Assembly (NCBI GenBank): GCA_001600695.1
Contig: BCKQ01000023.1
Span: forward strand, 1 to 64,000
Direction of reading: 5' to 3'
DNA from: Ascoidea asiatica
Taxonomy: Eukaryota > Ascomycota > Saccharomycetes > Ascoideales > Ascoideaceae
DNA length: 64,000 bases
Shown: positions 35,276-46,635 of the stretch, piece by piece
Numbering within the stretch: position 1 is the first letter of the stretch
How the letters are laid out: each line of letters starts with the position of its first letter
Translations under genes and position numbers: made by a program
The notes under the pieces: model-generated
The model's database searches: none
What the model was told of the DNA's origin: nothing
What the model saw: the letters and a program-made list of their open reading frames with translations, nothing else

Positions 35276-37218
35276 TTATAAATAGATAGGTAAAGTTTCA
35301 ATATTATTAGTTTTTACGGTTTGTTTTTCAAATGTTTGTAGCTTTGCTTTTGAGATTGCATTAGCTAGGCGGCAAATAGGTTTCAGGAACTTATTTTGCA
35401 CGTGAAATGTTTTTGCATTTGATAAATCTAAACACAAACTTTGAAGCACCATTTTTTTACTTATTTTACAACAGGAGAAATCTGCATAGTTTTTTAACAT
35501 TCTCGAGTGGACAAACAGATCAAAGTTAAGTTTTGATATTAACATTTCACGCAATGGAATAATATTTGAGAAAATTCCGGTTTTCTCCCCAAAATAATCA
35601 AAGTTCATCAATCGCTTCCATATATATACTTCCATCAAGGCCAGCTTCAATGCTATCTATCAAATCTACCATATATTTTAAATTTGATTCCTTTTATCGG
35701 TTCAATATATAGACTTTTATCAAGGCCACCTTCAATTTTATCTATCAAATCTACCATATATTTTAAATTTGATTCAGTTTTAAATTTTACAGATTTTTAA
35801 ATTCAGGAGTTTGCTACTAATTGTTTCACTTCTTTTTCAGAACTGAAATTTAAATACTGATTATTAATTTGTCAAAGTACTACCCAAAATGGGAAAACAA
35901 ATATCAATTTTTTTGAAACAATGATATTGTAACTCTAGCGGTTTTGCAGCTGCAAAAATATAATCAATCAAAATATTATTATTTTCATTTTTTACTAAAA
36001 TTTCAAACTATTTGCTAGCCAATTTGAGAGCTCTTTTTATAACTTTAGACTGAATGAGAAAAAATTTTTCAGTAACCTTTGTTTCTATTCCAGTATACAT
36101 ATATGAATTGTTTGTTTTCTTTTTAAACTCTGATGTATCTGTTAACATAATGGCTATCACAAAAATATTTCTTTCATTTAAAACATCATCTTTTCTAAAG
36201 AATTTAATTTAGTTTTGTCTTTTTCTGAAAATTCAAAATATTAAAAACGCCCCGGTTTGATAGTCTGCAAAAATATTTTTAATCTGTGTTGTAGAGTACT
36301 TGAAAAAATTGATATCGGGAGGTTGTAAATATGGAGATGAAGTTGGTCGGAGTTTGACTAATTTAATATTTAACTCCACTGCTTGTAAACTTGTTCCTGA
36401 GGTGCCGTGACAGGCCCCCCCCCCCCCATCCATGCGTATATATATAAGGGAATTCCCATCATTGTCAACTTTATTGATATAATTTCCAACCCATTTCCGA
36501 TATTTCATGAAACGTTTACTCTTACTCCACCCAGTATTGGAAGGGGGAAAATAACATTCCGGAAATTTTGAAATTTCATTTGATTTTAACAAAATAGTTC
36601 TTCCCTACCTAGCGGTAAGAATAGTCATAACTCATGAAATTTGCAATCCAGTTAGGCAAATTGCTGAAATTACCGTCTGCAATTTTGAACAAGGCTTTTT
36701 CAATTTGATTAGTCTGCTACTACCTCTGTTGCGATGTCCCTAGGATGAACTATAAACACCTGTTTTATCCGATATAAAAACATGTCCTTCTATTATAAAT
36801 TGCTTTTGATTTTTTGATTACATTCTTCAAACCAAACGTTTATTAAAACTTCCGTTAACAACCACGGAAATGAGCCTCGTCCTATTTATATATTGCCCAA
36901 TTAAAAAAATATTTTTATTTGTTTTAACTAAACTGATTGCACAGCTCTGGTGAACCTTAAACAAAGAACTTTTTCTTTCAAAACAACCGCAAAATGGATT
37001 TGGTAAAATCTTTTCTCGGATTGATACTCAGTTTGGGAAGTTTCTTGTAAAGTGAGCGTATTGTTGGGGACAAGAGCCATTGAAATATTTCTTATTTTAC
37101 CTTCAATATAATTATTTAAACAATTTATACAATTCTTGCAGTACCCTCTTTCTAAAGAATTGTGATCTATTTGATATAGCGCTGCTGCTTTTTGACTGTC
37201 GTTTTTTATCTGTTTCAT
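35276..37218 (-). pseudogene. pogo/DDE_1-type transposase, broken
   Basis: Three minus-strand open pieces. The first (37,218-36,928) has SQKAAALYQIDHNSLERG, like the Psq-type helix-turn-helix that binds transposon ends, followed by a Cys-containing stretch. The second (36,592-36,233) has PSNTGWSKSKRFMKYRKWV, then IRMDGGGG (family DGHxSH), then LRPTSSPYLQPPDINFFK, matching the DDE_1 block LPPHxSHLLQPLDxxxF with its third Asp. The DG box is encoded by a run of 13 C on the plus strand, a likely slippage site. The third piece (35,650-35,276) may be the C-terminus or unrelated. Stops and shifts separate the pieces. Confidence 0.65.
35606..35775 (+). repeat. 85-bp tandem duplication inside the pogo element
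   Basis: Two units 85 bp apart share ATCAAGGCCA, then TCTATCAAATCTACCATATA and TTTTAAATTTGATTC at the same positions. The copies differ at a few sites. Confidence 0.8.
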
Positions 37219-37776
37219 TTTTTGTTTTTTGTTTATATTTTAAGTTTTGTAAATAAGTAGTTTGATGTTCTCAAAATGTATATTCACATAGTTGTGCATT
37301 AAAGGTTTTAACAAATATTTCTCAGAGTTATAAATTGTATTATCGGTTAAGTTAAAAAAAACAACTATTATAATTGTTTATCGAAAGTTAACATTGTGTA
37401 AAATGATTAGTATAGCTTAAACTTTGATTTATATTTTCAGTGTTTTTCAATAAAGTGGAGCTTTTTTGTGCATTTGCATGCCTTCTATCGAGCTCTTGAT
37501 ATATAGTATAGTTTTCTGCATGAAAGATGAAAATAAAATATCTTTCAAGGTTTAGGTTTTTTATTTCGTTTACTATAAAGATTTATTTTTGTAAAGATAT
37601 ATATACTTGACATTAATGTAACAGATTTTTAATTATGGCTTTCAAGGTTTGATTACCTTAGTTGATTCAATTGAAACCTATTCCTTAAAAGTTTTTTGTA
37701 CAGTCTGTTATAGATTGTGTAAAGGAACTTACCTTTTTATTTTAGGATTTCATCCAATTTCAAATTGCATGTTCTT

Positions 37777-37834
37777 TTCACGACAAAATCCATTTTTTGC
37801 AGGGTAACTTGCTTGTTCTTCTCATCAGCGATGT
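37777..37834 (-). repeat. Right terminal inverted repeat
   Basis: Partner of 34,280-34,339; followed by TA at 37,835-37,836. Confidence 0.85.
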
Positions 37835-37836
37835 TA

Positions 37837-38929
37837 AATGTATTTTGATATATGTATCTATTTATCGTTGATCTACAATCTCACCCTCTTAATTACCGTC
37901 AGTTTGGGTGCGTAATGGGGAGTAATATTTGTACGATTTAAGGGTAATTTTTTAAGATGTTAGGCTTTAAGGGGCATGTCACTCATTGTGACACACAATG
38001 TATGACACCCTCTTAGAGAGCCACATCTTATTCGTCATTTCACCAAGGTTGACTCCTAAATGTGAAAACTGAACCCTAAAAATAATAGTCAACATTATTC
38101 ACAGGGTAATTGAAAAGAAAAACTCTTTTTACATTTTACTTTGAAGTTTCAAATTACATAAATACTTCTATATTGTTTCTATATCTAATTATATAATTTG
38201 TAATAAATATAAAACTAAGCATTTTATTTACAACATTTAAGAATATAAAATTACTTTATTACTTTACTTAATTAATTTTTTATCTCTATTTCCTTCTAAA
38301 GTTCAACCATTTATTAAACGTTTGATATTTATTATTACTTACTTCAATTGTANTAGGTAATTTAAAATAATAAAATTTTAAGTATTAATATAATTTTATT
38401 CATGGTTGATTTATTTATTCACTTACTTGTTAACAATTAATACATATAAAAACATTTAATTATCTCTTATTGAAAGGTATTAACTACATAGGGATATTAG
38501 TATCAATCGTCGGTTCCGGTGATACATGCGACTAGTCATAAAGGTGTTTTAAAAACAAACATTCGTGACTTTTTAATATTGGTTTTAAACTAAGTGCGTC
38601 TGTTACACTTACGACCAGTTTTTACTTTATTTTAATTTGTGTTTCTAAGAAGTAAAGAAACATTTAGTTTTGCAGGTAATTAAGCTCCGCTGCCAAAAGT
38701 TCACACTAATCTCTCCTATGATTCTTGGTATATAAATCTACGAAATACCTTTCATCTTGTTGAAGTAATAAAAGTTACATTGCCTTTGTTCAATAAAGGC
38801 AACCTATGTTTAATGATAATAATTTAGGTTTATCCCACTAAGCATTTTATCAATTGGGATAGTATTTAAATTGCCTGTTTTTTGCAAAGACAATTTAATT
38901 ATTTTCTTCCAATTTTTACCTTTATTTGT
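37837..38929. other. Gene-free stretch with one ambiguous base
   Basis: AT-rich, no gene seen. Position 38,353 is recorded as n. A hairpin with arms TTGCCTTT / AAAGGCAA lies near 38,780-38,802. Confidence 0.5.
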
Positions 38930-39490
38930 CATTTCAAAATAATCACCAATTCAAAATCAGTACTGTAGTTACACCGGAAGCTACTCCTAAGCAAGAGCAA
39001 GTTACTGAGAGCCCCGAATTCAAATAGAATTGAATAAAAGTGATCATCTGTTAAACGATGTTATTCGAATGGAATACGAAATGGAAATCAAAACAAATCT
39101 AACTGAAAGTCGTAATAAAAAGCCAGCTCAAACTTCAGAAAGTACTAGTCCTTTATCAAACACTATCAAATTTTATGGTGAATTAAAACTATTAATTTAA
39201 AATTATAACCGCGATGGCGACCAATATAAAACTAATGCAAAGGTAGCACATCATTCAGTTAAATTGAGAAAGGAATTTCCATTAGGAAATAAAAAATTGG
39301 CAGTATTTTTAAAAGGTCATTAAATGCAAATCCCTCATTCTGTTATTGATTAACCAACAAGAAGTAATAACGCTATCCATTCGAAGGTTAACTATAGGAA
39401 GACGTTATATCAACAAGAGACTGATGAATATGGCTATGCACAAATTGGGGATGGCTTTTACAGTGAAAATGAAACCTCAAATGAGTTTTA
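38930..39490 (+). pseudogene. Decayed unknown coding remnant
   Basis: Plus-strand protein-like reading with stops and a shift: ISTVVTPEATPKQEQVTESP, then IELNKSDHLLNDVIRMEYEM, NLTESRNKKPAQTSESTSPL, IKFYGELKLL, HHSVKLRKEFPLGNKKLAVF, and finally YQQETDEYGYAQIGDGFYSE. The Ser/Thr-rich lead followed by a charged helical part is compatible with a retrotransposon Gag N-terminus, but no diagnostic motif is seen. The end vaguely recalls AADEYGD at 18.2 kb. Confidence 0.3.
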
Positions 39491-40244
39491 AAATTACGCT
39501 TACTTTTATTCCTTGCTTTTATTTAATTTTTATTTTTCCTCTATATACTTCTGAATATCCTTTTTTTCTCTTTTGTATCTTTGTTAAATTATATCAATAT
39601 ATTTTGATAAATTTTAAGAAATGAAATTTTTATATATTGATTTATTTTTCTCTTAATTCTATTTCTTTTTTTATATATATTTTTAAATAAGATTGATCAA
39701 CTATGTTTATAATTTTAAATGCTTATATTTGTAAACTATTTTTATTATATAACAAAACGTGATACAATTGAAAATAATAAAAACATGAGTGATAACAACC
39801 CTCAAGATCTAAACAGTATGTACACTTCTCAACACTTCTCTCTTCCTCGAGGAAAACAGATCAAGGACTTCTTTAATCTGAACTTGTATATTTGGACGTA
39901 CAATCGCTTTTTGTTGACGTCTACTTTTATGCCTTTGAGCGTCCTACTGAGGCGCGGAGAGTACTCTACGGCCATCCCTACTTAGGACGCCAGTTAAAAA
40001 AAAAGAACTTTTGCAAAATTCCACTACTTGATATTTGCAAGCTAAAGACATTTTTGTGATGAGTTTCAATGTAAGAAAATTCGCGGGCATTTAGTCCATA
40101 CATCAAAATTTTGAAAAAGTTTCTAAGACAATCGCTACATACTGTATTTAAGTCCACAGTTTTGGAGGCTCTGGTTTTAAAATTGAAATAACTATAGAAT
40201 ACAAAAATATATGAAGAAAGGAAGTAAAAAATTGTTTTACTGTT
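39491..40244. other. Boundary between element graveyard and genes
   Basis: No clear gene. A 66-codon plus-strand frame (ATG 39,785 to 39,985, MSDNNPQDLNSMYTSQHFS) has non-AT-rich codons and could be a gag N-terminus or chance. Confidence 0.35.
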
Positions 40245-42860
40245 TTATTTGATCATATAGTTGGAAAATGTTCTGATATCAATATTGTTACAAGTTATAC
40301 CTTGATTGATGGGTTTAGAGTTATTTTTAGGAGATACAAAAGGAGGTAAGGAACTTTCAAAAACTGGTAGCACTTTTGCATCACTTTCTGTGTCTTGACC
40401 TTGATATTTAGGGGTTATAGTATAATCTAGATTAACAGATTCATCATTTTCATTAGAATTCACATCATCTTTTCTTCTTATGTACATTGAATCTGAAGCT
40501 TTAAAACAGATACTTACTAGTGATTCAACTAAATCTTGCTTTATGCCCAAGTCGAGAATATTTGTAGCTTTACCTCCAATCCAAAGCCTTAAGAATCCAC
40601 TTAGATATTCAATATGATCCTCAAGAATATTTAATTTTTCAGCTGTTATATTTATATTATTCTTGTTTTGTTGATTATTTAAAATCCAGTTTATCTTCTT
40701 GCAAATTTTATATAAACAAGTGAATGAAAATAGATCAAAAGATGGATTTTCCGTTTCAGTATATTGTGATAGTAAAAGAATTAAATTATCAAAGTAATTT
40801 AACGATTCATTTATATTATTTGTGGAAAAATAGTAATTAATGTTGATTGCGTTGATAGATATGAATAAATTTATCACTTCCATATTATTAGAATTTTTGA
40901 TTTTTGAATTAATTGAATTATGAGGTATTAAGTTTTTAAAATTATTATCATTAATAATATCTAAAGAATAATTTGAATTTTTTATTAATGATAAAAATAA
41001 AAGTGATTTATAATATTGAAATGAATAAATTGAAGAAAATTTTATTGATTTATTGATAAGATTGATATTATTATCTGAGAGTCTCGAATAATCAATTTCA
41101 TTTTGTATTTGTTTGATTAGTGACTTATTGAATATTTTTTTAGAAATTATTAAACATAAATTATCAAGTAAATTGAATTTAGTTGGATTTAATAAATAAT
41201 TACTTTGCAAAAAATTGAAATTATCTGAGTTATCAAAAATTTCATGATATTCATTATTATTAAGAATTTCATTTAAATAATTAAAATTTTTGAAGCTTTT
41301 CAAATTTTTTTTAGCTAAAAACCAATAATATAAACCAAATTTATCTAAAATGAATTTAAAAGGAAAATATAATTTAACTGAAAATAATTTAAAAAAAAAA
41401 GAAATTTTTAAAAAATCATTTGAATTTTTATTTGATTTTAATATTAGCATTAATAAATTAGAAATAGTTGAAGTTTGAAAATTATTAAGATTTTTAATAT
41501 TTTTAATATTTCTAAGAATTTTAAGATTTTTAAGAAATATAAGATTTTTAAGATTTTTAAGAATAATAAAATTAGTGTAATTATTAATTTTTTTGAATTT
41601 TGAAAAATTAATATTTAGTAGACAGAAAGTTATAAAAATAAAAAATAAAGAAGTTTTAAAGAATAAAGATAATAAGATTATTGAAGAATTTGAATTGAAA
41701 ATTGGAAAAATTTTAAAAATTAAATTAAATGGTAATGCAAATAAACTATTTTGATCAATTGAATCATAATTATTTAAAGTATTTGAACCAATAATACATG
41801 CTAAACCACCAATTAATAATTTTTTTTGTAAATTTTTTGAATTATTATTTAAAGAATTTTTAGAAGTATTTGATGAATGATTTAAATTTGGAGAAGAAAA
41901 TGGAGATATATTACTTGAAGCTGTATTAGAAGTGAATGAAGAAGAAGGGGAAATAGGTAATAAATTATTATTATTATTGTTATTATTAATATTATTAGTA
42001 GAAGAGTTTATTGGAATATTATTACAAATTATTGATCTTAAATGATTATTTTCATTTTTTAATAAATTATTTTTATTTTCTAAATGTTTAATATATTCAG
42101 TTGCTTTACTTAATATTGTAGCTTTATTTAATTTTTTTGCAGGTTTTAATCCATCTAAAATTTGAATGTCATTATTATTATTATTTAATGTATTTGTAGT
42201 ATTATCGTCATCATCAGGATCATCATCGTCATCATAAGAAGTATTGTTGTTGTTATTATTATTTGAGTTGAGTAAAATCCTTAAAGAAGGTACTGAATCT
42301 CTAAGTGCTTTAATTTTTTCATTAATATTTGTTCTATATCTTTTTTCAATCATATTATGAGAAGATTTTTGTTTTTTTTGTTTTTTAATAATATGACAAC
42401 GGGAACTTGAAGGTAATGCATTTGATAAAGATATTCTTTTAGTATTACTATTACTACTAGTATTGGAGTTGGTATTGGTATTGGTATTGGTATTTTTGTT
42501 ATTAACATTTATATTAGTTATATCATTAGGAGGAGAATTTGAATTTGAATTTGAATAATTGAAAGAATCTGTTGAAGAATATGAAGAAGAATGAGTAATG
42601 AAGTCATTTAATTGATTTAATTGATTATTATTAAATTTAGAATTATCTAAAATAACATTATTTAAATCAATATTATTTAAATTTTCTAAATCATTAAAAT
42701 TATTTATATTAATATTATCAAAAGAAGAATCTTCAAATTTTAAATTTTTTGGAATTGTAACTGGAATTGAAGTTGGTAAATCATTTTCATTTAGAAAATC
42801 ATTTTGATTTGTTATTGAAGCTAAAAAAGCATCACAATCGAAATTAAAATTGGAACTCAT
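40245..42860 (-). CDS. SREBP-type bHLH-Zip transcription factor with membrane segments (Cph2/Hms1/Sre1-like)
   Basis: 871 aa. After an Asn/Ser-rich N-terminus comes a basic region with [20 protein letters not shown] at about 168-187. Tyr175 sits where most bHLH proteins have Arg, which is the SREBP signature. The loop (about 195-238) is very long, Asn-rich and Asp-rich. Helix 2 ([20 protein letters not shown]) and a short zipper follow to about 276. Hydrophobic segments at about 347-362 ([12 protein letters not shown]) and 392-418 suggest two membrane spans, as in SREBP precursors held in the ER and cleaved to release the factor. A long C-terminal part (DUF2014-like, uncertain) follows. Related yeast proteins act in morphogenesis, glycolysis or sterol/hypoxia control; which applies here is unknown. 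Start ATG 42,860; divergent from SAM35. Confidence 0.8.
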   Translation of the reverse strand: MSSNFNFDCDAFLASITNQNDFLNENDLPTSIPVTIPKNLKFEDSSFDNININNFNDLENLNNIDLNNVILDNSKFNNNQLNQLNDFITHSSSYSSTDSFNYSNSNSNSPPNDITNINVNNKNTNTNTNTNSNTSSNSNTKRISLSNALPSSSRCHIIKKQKKQKSSHNMIEKRYRTNINEKIKALRDSVPSLRILLNSNNNNNNNTSYDDDDDPDDDDNTTNTLNNNNNDIQILDGLKPAKKLNKATILSKATEYIKHLENKNNLLKNENNHLRSIICNNIPINSSTNNINNNNNNNNLLPISPSSSFTSNTASSNISPFSSPNLNHSSNTSKNSLNNNSKNLQKKLLIGGLACIIGSNTLNNYDSIDQNSLFALPFNLIFKIFPIFNSNSSIILLSLFFKTSLFFIFITFCLLNINFSKFKKINNYTNFIILKNLKNLIFLKNLKILRNIKNIKNLNNFQTSTISNLLMLILKSNKNSNDFLKISFFFKLFSVKLYFPFKFILDKFGLYYWFLAKKNLKSFKNFNYLNEILNNNEYHEIFDNSDNFNFLQSNYLLNPTKFNLLDNLCLIISKKIFNKSLIKQIQNEIDYSRLSDNNINLINKSIKFSSIYSFQYYKSLLFLSLIKNSNYSLDIINDNNFKNLIPHNSINSKIKNSNNMEVINLFISINAININYYFSTNNINESLNYFDNLILLLSQYTETENPSFDLFSFTCLYKICKKINWILNNQQNKNNINITAEKLNILEDHIEYLSGFLRLWIGGKATNILDLGIKQDLVESLVSICFKASDSMYIRRKDDVNSNENDESVNLDYTITPKYQGQDTESDAKVLPVFESSLPPFVSPKNNSKPINQGITCNNIDIRTFSNYMIK

Positions 42861-43995
42861 TATTAATATAAATCTTTGTTCGGTGTTTGAAAATAAGTAA
42901 GATATATATGTATATGAATGAATTTTTTAAAAGGATATTTTATTCATTAAAATATACTGAAATATCTTTAAATATATATATATATATATATATATTTGCA
43001 AAACTTATAATAAATATCTACTGATATAAGTGAAAGAAGCAAATGAGAATTAAGGGGATAAAATGATTGATAAATATAATAAAAATTATATATAAAAGTA
43101 AAGTTAAGTAATAATAATTGCTAGAAAACAAGAAAGATGAATCATTTTTGCAGATGAAAGCCAGTTGGAATCAGTAATGATCAAGAAAATATTTAATTAA
43201 TGAACAAAGATATTATCGAGAATACTGTTTTTAAGAAGAAAATATCGAGAATCAGCAGCGTTTAGCCCAAACAGAGAAGAAACAAGAATCAATCAAGCGC
43301 TGAAGCTGTGGAAAAAGCGAACCTTTTCGAAGCTCGAGAACAAAAAGTGAAGCAGAATCAGCAGCGGAGACTCCAACGCCAACTCCAGCGCCTCTGCTTT
43401 GTTCCTGGCGTCGTAACCGCATAGAATCCTCCGCTGAATCCACCGCTGAATCCTCCGCGCCCACTCTGCCGGCCGTGATTTGCTGGGGGCAGCCCCCGTC
43501 ATACGATTCCGGGAACCTCCACGAGCGCATGCGCTTACGCTTACCCGGTACGGTGTCCCGAACAGCTGAGTATGCGGCTAGCGAGCGTGTGTTTTGTCGT
43601 TCTTGTTTCTGTATGCTCTTACAACGCTCGGCTCCCTCACAAGGTTCACGCCTGGGGCAAGTCTCTCTCGTATCCGGGACAGATTGTTCAATTCTAGTCC
43701 CGACTCCACGGCCAGTGGCTATTGTGGTTTCTCAACGCCACATCTATGCGGCCGTCGTTCCCAAAAAGGAAATATCATTAGATTCAAATTTTTTTTTTCA
43801 ATTTTAAAGTACCTTTAACAGTTACCCTTAACCGGTAATAATAATAATAATAATAATAATAGTGTCAATAATTATCCAGGAACTGTTACAATCGAGTTAT
43901 TGAGTATCTTAAATATTATATCGTATTGAATATATTCAGTATATTAGAAGATTCAATCATTTAAATCAATTGAACTCTTGTCAAAATACTCAAAA
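42861..43995. promoter_or_regulatory. Divergent intergenic region bHLH factor / SAM35
   Basis: Shared 1.1-kb promoter region. It holds a TA dinucleotide run near 42,972-42,993, a GC-rich island at about 43,250-43,780, and an (AAT)n repeat at 43,837-43,861. Frames in the GC island (for example 43,475-43,807) are judged spurious. Confidence 0.6.
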
Positions 43996-45075
43996 ATGCT
44001 TCATATTCAACCTCCTCAATTTGTCAAAACTTTTTTTAATAAGTTTCCATTAATTATTTATGAAGATGAAGAATATCAATCAAATATAAATCAAAATTTA
44101 AAAAATCAGTATTTTCTTTATAAATTATCAAATAACAACAACAATTCTAATAATATTAGTAATAATGGTTCTTCTCTTTTTACTTTATGTGTTTATGGTC
44201 TAGTCAATTATAAAAATTCAACTAATAATAATATTTATTTAATTTCAACTGATCCAATTTGTCTTTCAATTCAATTAATCTTAAATTTAAAAAATTCTTT
44301 ATCTTTTCCTTCAATTCATAATAACAATACCAAACCTTATAAAATTCAAAATTCAATAATGGTTACTTCTTATCATGCTTCAAATGATCTAAATTTACCA
44401 CTTTATATTGAAGAAAATTATAATATAACAAAAAAAAAATTCTCAAGATCTTTAAATAATTTATTAACAATTAATCAAAATTTATTCACTTATAATACAA
44501 ATAATTCAATAAATGAACTGAATAAAAGAAAAGAATTAATTTTAATTAATTTATTAGATAAATTATTTTATGATAATTATATAATTACAATAATCTTAAA
44601 TAAAAATTATAAAAAAATTATATCTAAAATTTATTTAAATAATCAAATTTTTATTACAAATAATGATAATAATTTATTAAATAATTTATTTATTTATGAA
44701 ATTTTAAAAACTTTATTAAATAGAAATTCATTTATTTTAAGAAATCCAAATTTTAAAATAGTCTTAAGTTTTTTACAAATTTCAAATTTAAATAAATTTA
44801 ATTTAAATATAAATTTTTTAACTGATAAATTATCAAATGAAATTCATGAAATTTTTATTAATTTAAAATTATTATTAAATAATTTGAATAATTATATTAC
44901 TAATAAAAAAATTTCTTTAAATAATATTACTTTATTAGATTGTAAAATTTCAAGTTATATTATTTCAATTTGTAATATTGATGAATTAAAAAATTCAACT
45001 TTATATGATTTAATTTATTATGAATATCCAAATTTAATTCAATTTTCAAAGGATATTATAGAATCTTTTATGTAA
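43996..45075 (+). CDS. SAM35: Sorting and assembly machinery subunit Sam35 (Tom38)
   Basis: 359 aa from ATG 43,996; the frame is open a little further upstream, without an ATG. Sam35 is the mitochondrial outer-membrane SAM-complex subunit that recognises the beta-signal of incoming beta-barrel proteins, with Sam50 and Sam37. Family resemblance is seen in the N-terminal FFNKFPLIIY, the metaxin/GST-like block LCVYGLVNY...STDPICLSIQLIL, and the C-terminal CKISSYIISICNIDEL followed by YEYPNLIQFSKDII, which match the order in yeast Sam35. Length is close to the usual 330 or so, the excess being Asn-rich insertions (about 50-60). No N-terminal presequence is apparent, as expected for this outer-membrane-associated protein. 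Codons are extremely AT-rich. Convergent with the Pdr16-like gene. Confidence 0.82.
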   Translation: MLHIQPPQFVKTFFNKFPLIIYEDEEYQSNINQNLKNQYFLYKLSNNNNNSNNISNNGSSLFTLCVYGLVNYKNSTNNNIYLISTDPICLSIQLILNLKNSLSFPSIHNNNTKPYKIQNSIMVTSYHASNDLNLPLYIEENYNITKKKFSRSLNNLLTINQNLFTYNTNNSINELNKRKELILINLLDKLFYDNYIITIILNKNYKKIISKIYLNNQIFITNNDNNLLNNLFIYEILKTLLNRNSFILRNPNFKIVLSFLQISNLNKFNLNINFLTDKLSNEIHEIFINLKLLLNNLNNYITNKKISLNNITLLDCKISSYIISICNIDELKNSTLYDLIYYEYPNLIQFSKDIIESFM

Positions 45076-45258
45076 CTAATAAAATAGATACTAATTAACA
45101 TTAAAAATTTTTACTTAAAGTTTAGGAGCAAATTTAGAATCCGCTTACGTAATCTTTTTTTGTTTTTTTGTTTTTCATAACCTTATTTAACTTTATATGT
45201 ATTTCTTATCTTTTTCATTTATATACTGTATATATTTTTATATAATTAAAATATCTAA

Positions 45259-46635
45259 TTAATTAACACTTAATTTCTTAATCTCTGATGTCAATTCATT
45301 CGATGCTAATTTCTCATTACCCGAATTAGAATGAGAATTGGAATTAGAAATTGGAATTGGGGCAGGTTCTCTTGGTTCAGAAGATGATTGACTTAATGAA
45401 TTTGAATTTGATGTTGAAAATTCATAAATATCTAACTCTGGATTTTTATTTATATCTTCTAAAGTAATAATTGGATATTTTAAAATTTCATTATTATCTC
45501 TTAAATCAAATTCACTTAATCCAATAAATTTACCAAATTTTTCAAATCTATTCATATAATGTAAATTTTTTTCATTTGAAATTTTAATTAATGAATTCCA
45601 ATAAATTTCATGATCATAAGTAAAATCTAAACATCCTCCAAAATCTTTATCTAATAAATTCTTTGGTACATAATTTGGAAATGGTTCTGAATAAACTAAT
45701 TTTTCTCTTGTTAATGGATCTATAAATGGATGAATTAAATTTAAAAATGTTCTTGCATACCATGGCATATTAGTTAATAATGCTTTACCTAATCTTTCTG
45801 GATAATGAGTTTGTAAAATATGTAAAACACTTTTACCTGTTGTTAATGATGGCATTTTTGATGTTTCAATTTGAGATGATTTATAACCTTCTTTTTTTAA
45901 ATCATATGCTTGAAAATCAATTAATAAAGCTAATGAATCTTGTCCAATTGGCATAAAATTTATAACTTTTTCTAACATTAAAACAAGATGTTGAATTTGT
46001 GTTATTGATGGTTTTGTATTTTGTCTACCAGGTTTTAAATAAAGACATGGTCTTGCATCTTTATCATAACCTAAAATAACTTGTTTACCAGTTTTATTTT
46101 CATTACTAACACTATTAAAATTAACTTTATTTAATTCTTCAGATTTATTAATATTAAATTCTCTTCTCCATGATAAAGATAATTCAATTCTTTTAATACA
46201 ATCATTAACAATCCATTTTGTTGCTCTTAAATATCTTAAAATACATTCTCTTGTTAGCCAAGATCTTTCAAAATCATTTAAAGGAGATTTTGAATTATGA
46301 TTTGGATCTTTTGAATTTGGATATTCAAAATCATTAACTTCTTTTAAAGTTAATAAATGTTTTAAAACTTGTAAATATTTCTTTTGTTGATCTTTTGATA
46401 ATTTTTTTTCAATTGGTGGTTTAACATCATCAGTTGGAACAGAAATTGGAATATCTATTTTGATTAAATTTGAATTGAAATCATTTTCATTTTCATTATT
46501 ATTATTACTATTATTAGTTGAATTTGATTTTGAATGTGAAACTTTAGAATCTTTTGAAACTTCTTTAGTAATTTGAGATTGAGACTGTTCTTCAGTAGTT
46601 GTAGATTTTGTAAATCGTTTTCTTAAGCCAAACAT
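45259..46635 (-). CDS. PDR16: Sec14-like phosphatidylinositol transfer protein (Pdr16/Pdr17 type)
   Basis: 458 aa from ATG 46,635 (MFGLRKRF), preferred because yeast Pdr16 also begins near such a MFxxxxK start; the frame stays open to an ATG at 46,872, adding 79 Ser/Asn/hydrophobic residues. The CRAL-TRIO N domain has RSWLTRECILRYLRATKWIV and LSWRREFNI. The lipid-binding domain has GKQVILGYDKDARPCLYLKP, GQDSLALLIDFQAYD, LHILQTHYPERLGKALLTN and LIHPFIDPLTREKLV, all close to Pdr16. Such proteins exchange phosphatidylinositol or sterols at ER, lipid droplets or endosomes and affect azole tolerance. The Ser/Asn-rich C-terminal tail is extra. PDR16 versus PDR17 cannot be settled here. Confidence 0.88.
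   Translation of the reverse strand: MFGLRKRFTKSTTTEEQSQSQITKEVSKDSKVSHSKSNSTNNSNNNNENENDFNSNLIKIDIPISVPTDDVKPPIEKKLSKDQQKKYLQVLKHLLTLKEVNDFEYPNSKDPNHNSKSPLNDFERSWLTRECILRYLRATKWIVNDCIKRIELSLSWRREFNINKSEELNKVNFNSVSNENKTGKQVILGYDKDARPCLYLKPGRQNTKPSITQIQHLVLMLEKVINFMPIGQDSLALLIDFQAYDLKKEGYKSSQIETSKMPSLTTGKSVLHILQTHYPERLGKALLTNMPWYARTFLNLIHPFIDPLTREKLVYSEPFPNYVPKNLLDKDFGGCLDFTYDHEIYWNSLIKISNEKNLHYMNRFEKFGKFIGLSEFDLRDNNEILKYPIITLEDINKNPELDIYEFSTSNSNSLSQSSSEPREPAPIPISNSNSHSNSGNEKLASNELTSEIKKLSVN

Larger units (their letters stand above)
34280..37834 (-). mobile_element. pogo/Tc1-type DNA transposon with complete ends
   Basis: A 3,555-bp element bounded by terminal inverted repeats of about 58-60 bp (34,280-34,339 and 37,777-37,834) that match with only a few differences. 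Both ends read ACMTCGCTGATGARAAGAAC inwards. TA dinucleotides flank each side (34,278-34,279 and 37,835-37,836), the target duplication of the Tc1/mariner/pogo superfamily. Inside, on the minus strand, are fragments of a pogo-like DDE transposase. The ends are far better preserved than the coding part. Confidence 0.8.

Noticed and set aside
31858-38085. Possible hAT terminal repeats (TAGGGTT at both ends, with the pogo element nested inside)
   Set aside because: Only about seven bases match and no 8-bp target duplication is present.
43475-43807. 110-codon frame in the GC island before SAM35
   Set aside because: No similarity recognised and codon use unlike all real genes here; GC-rich DNA has fewer chance stops.
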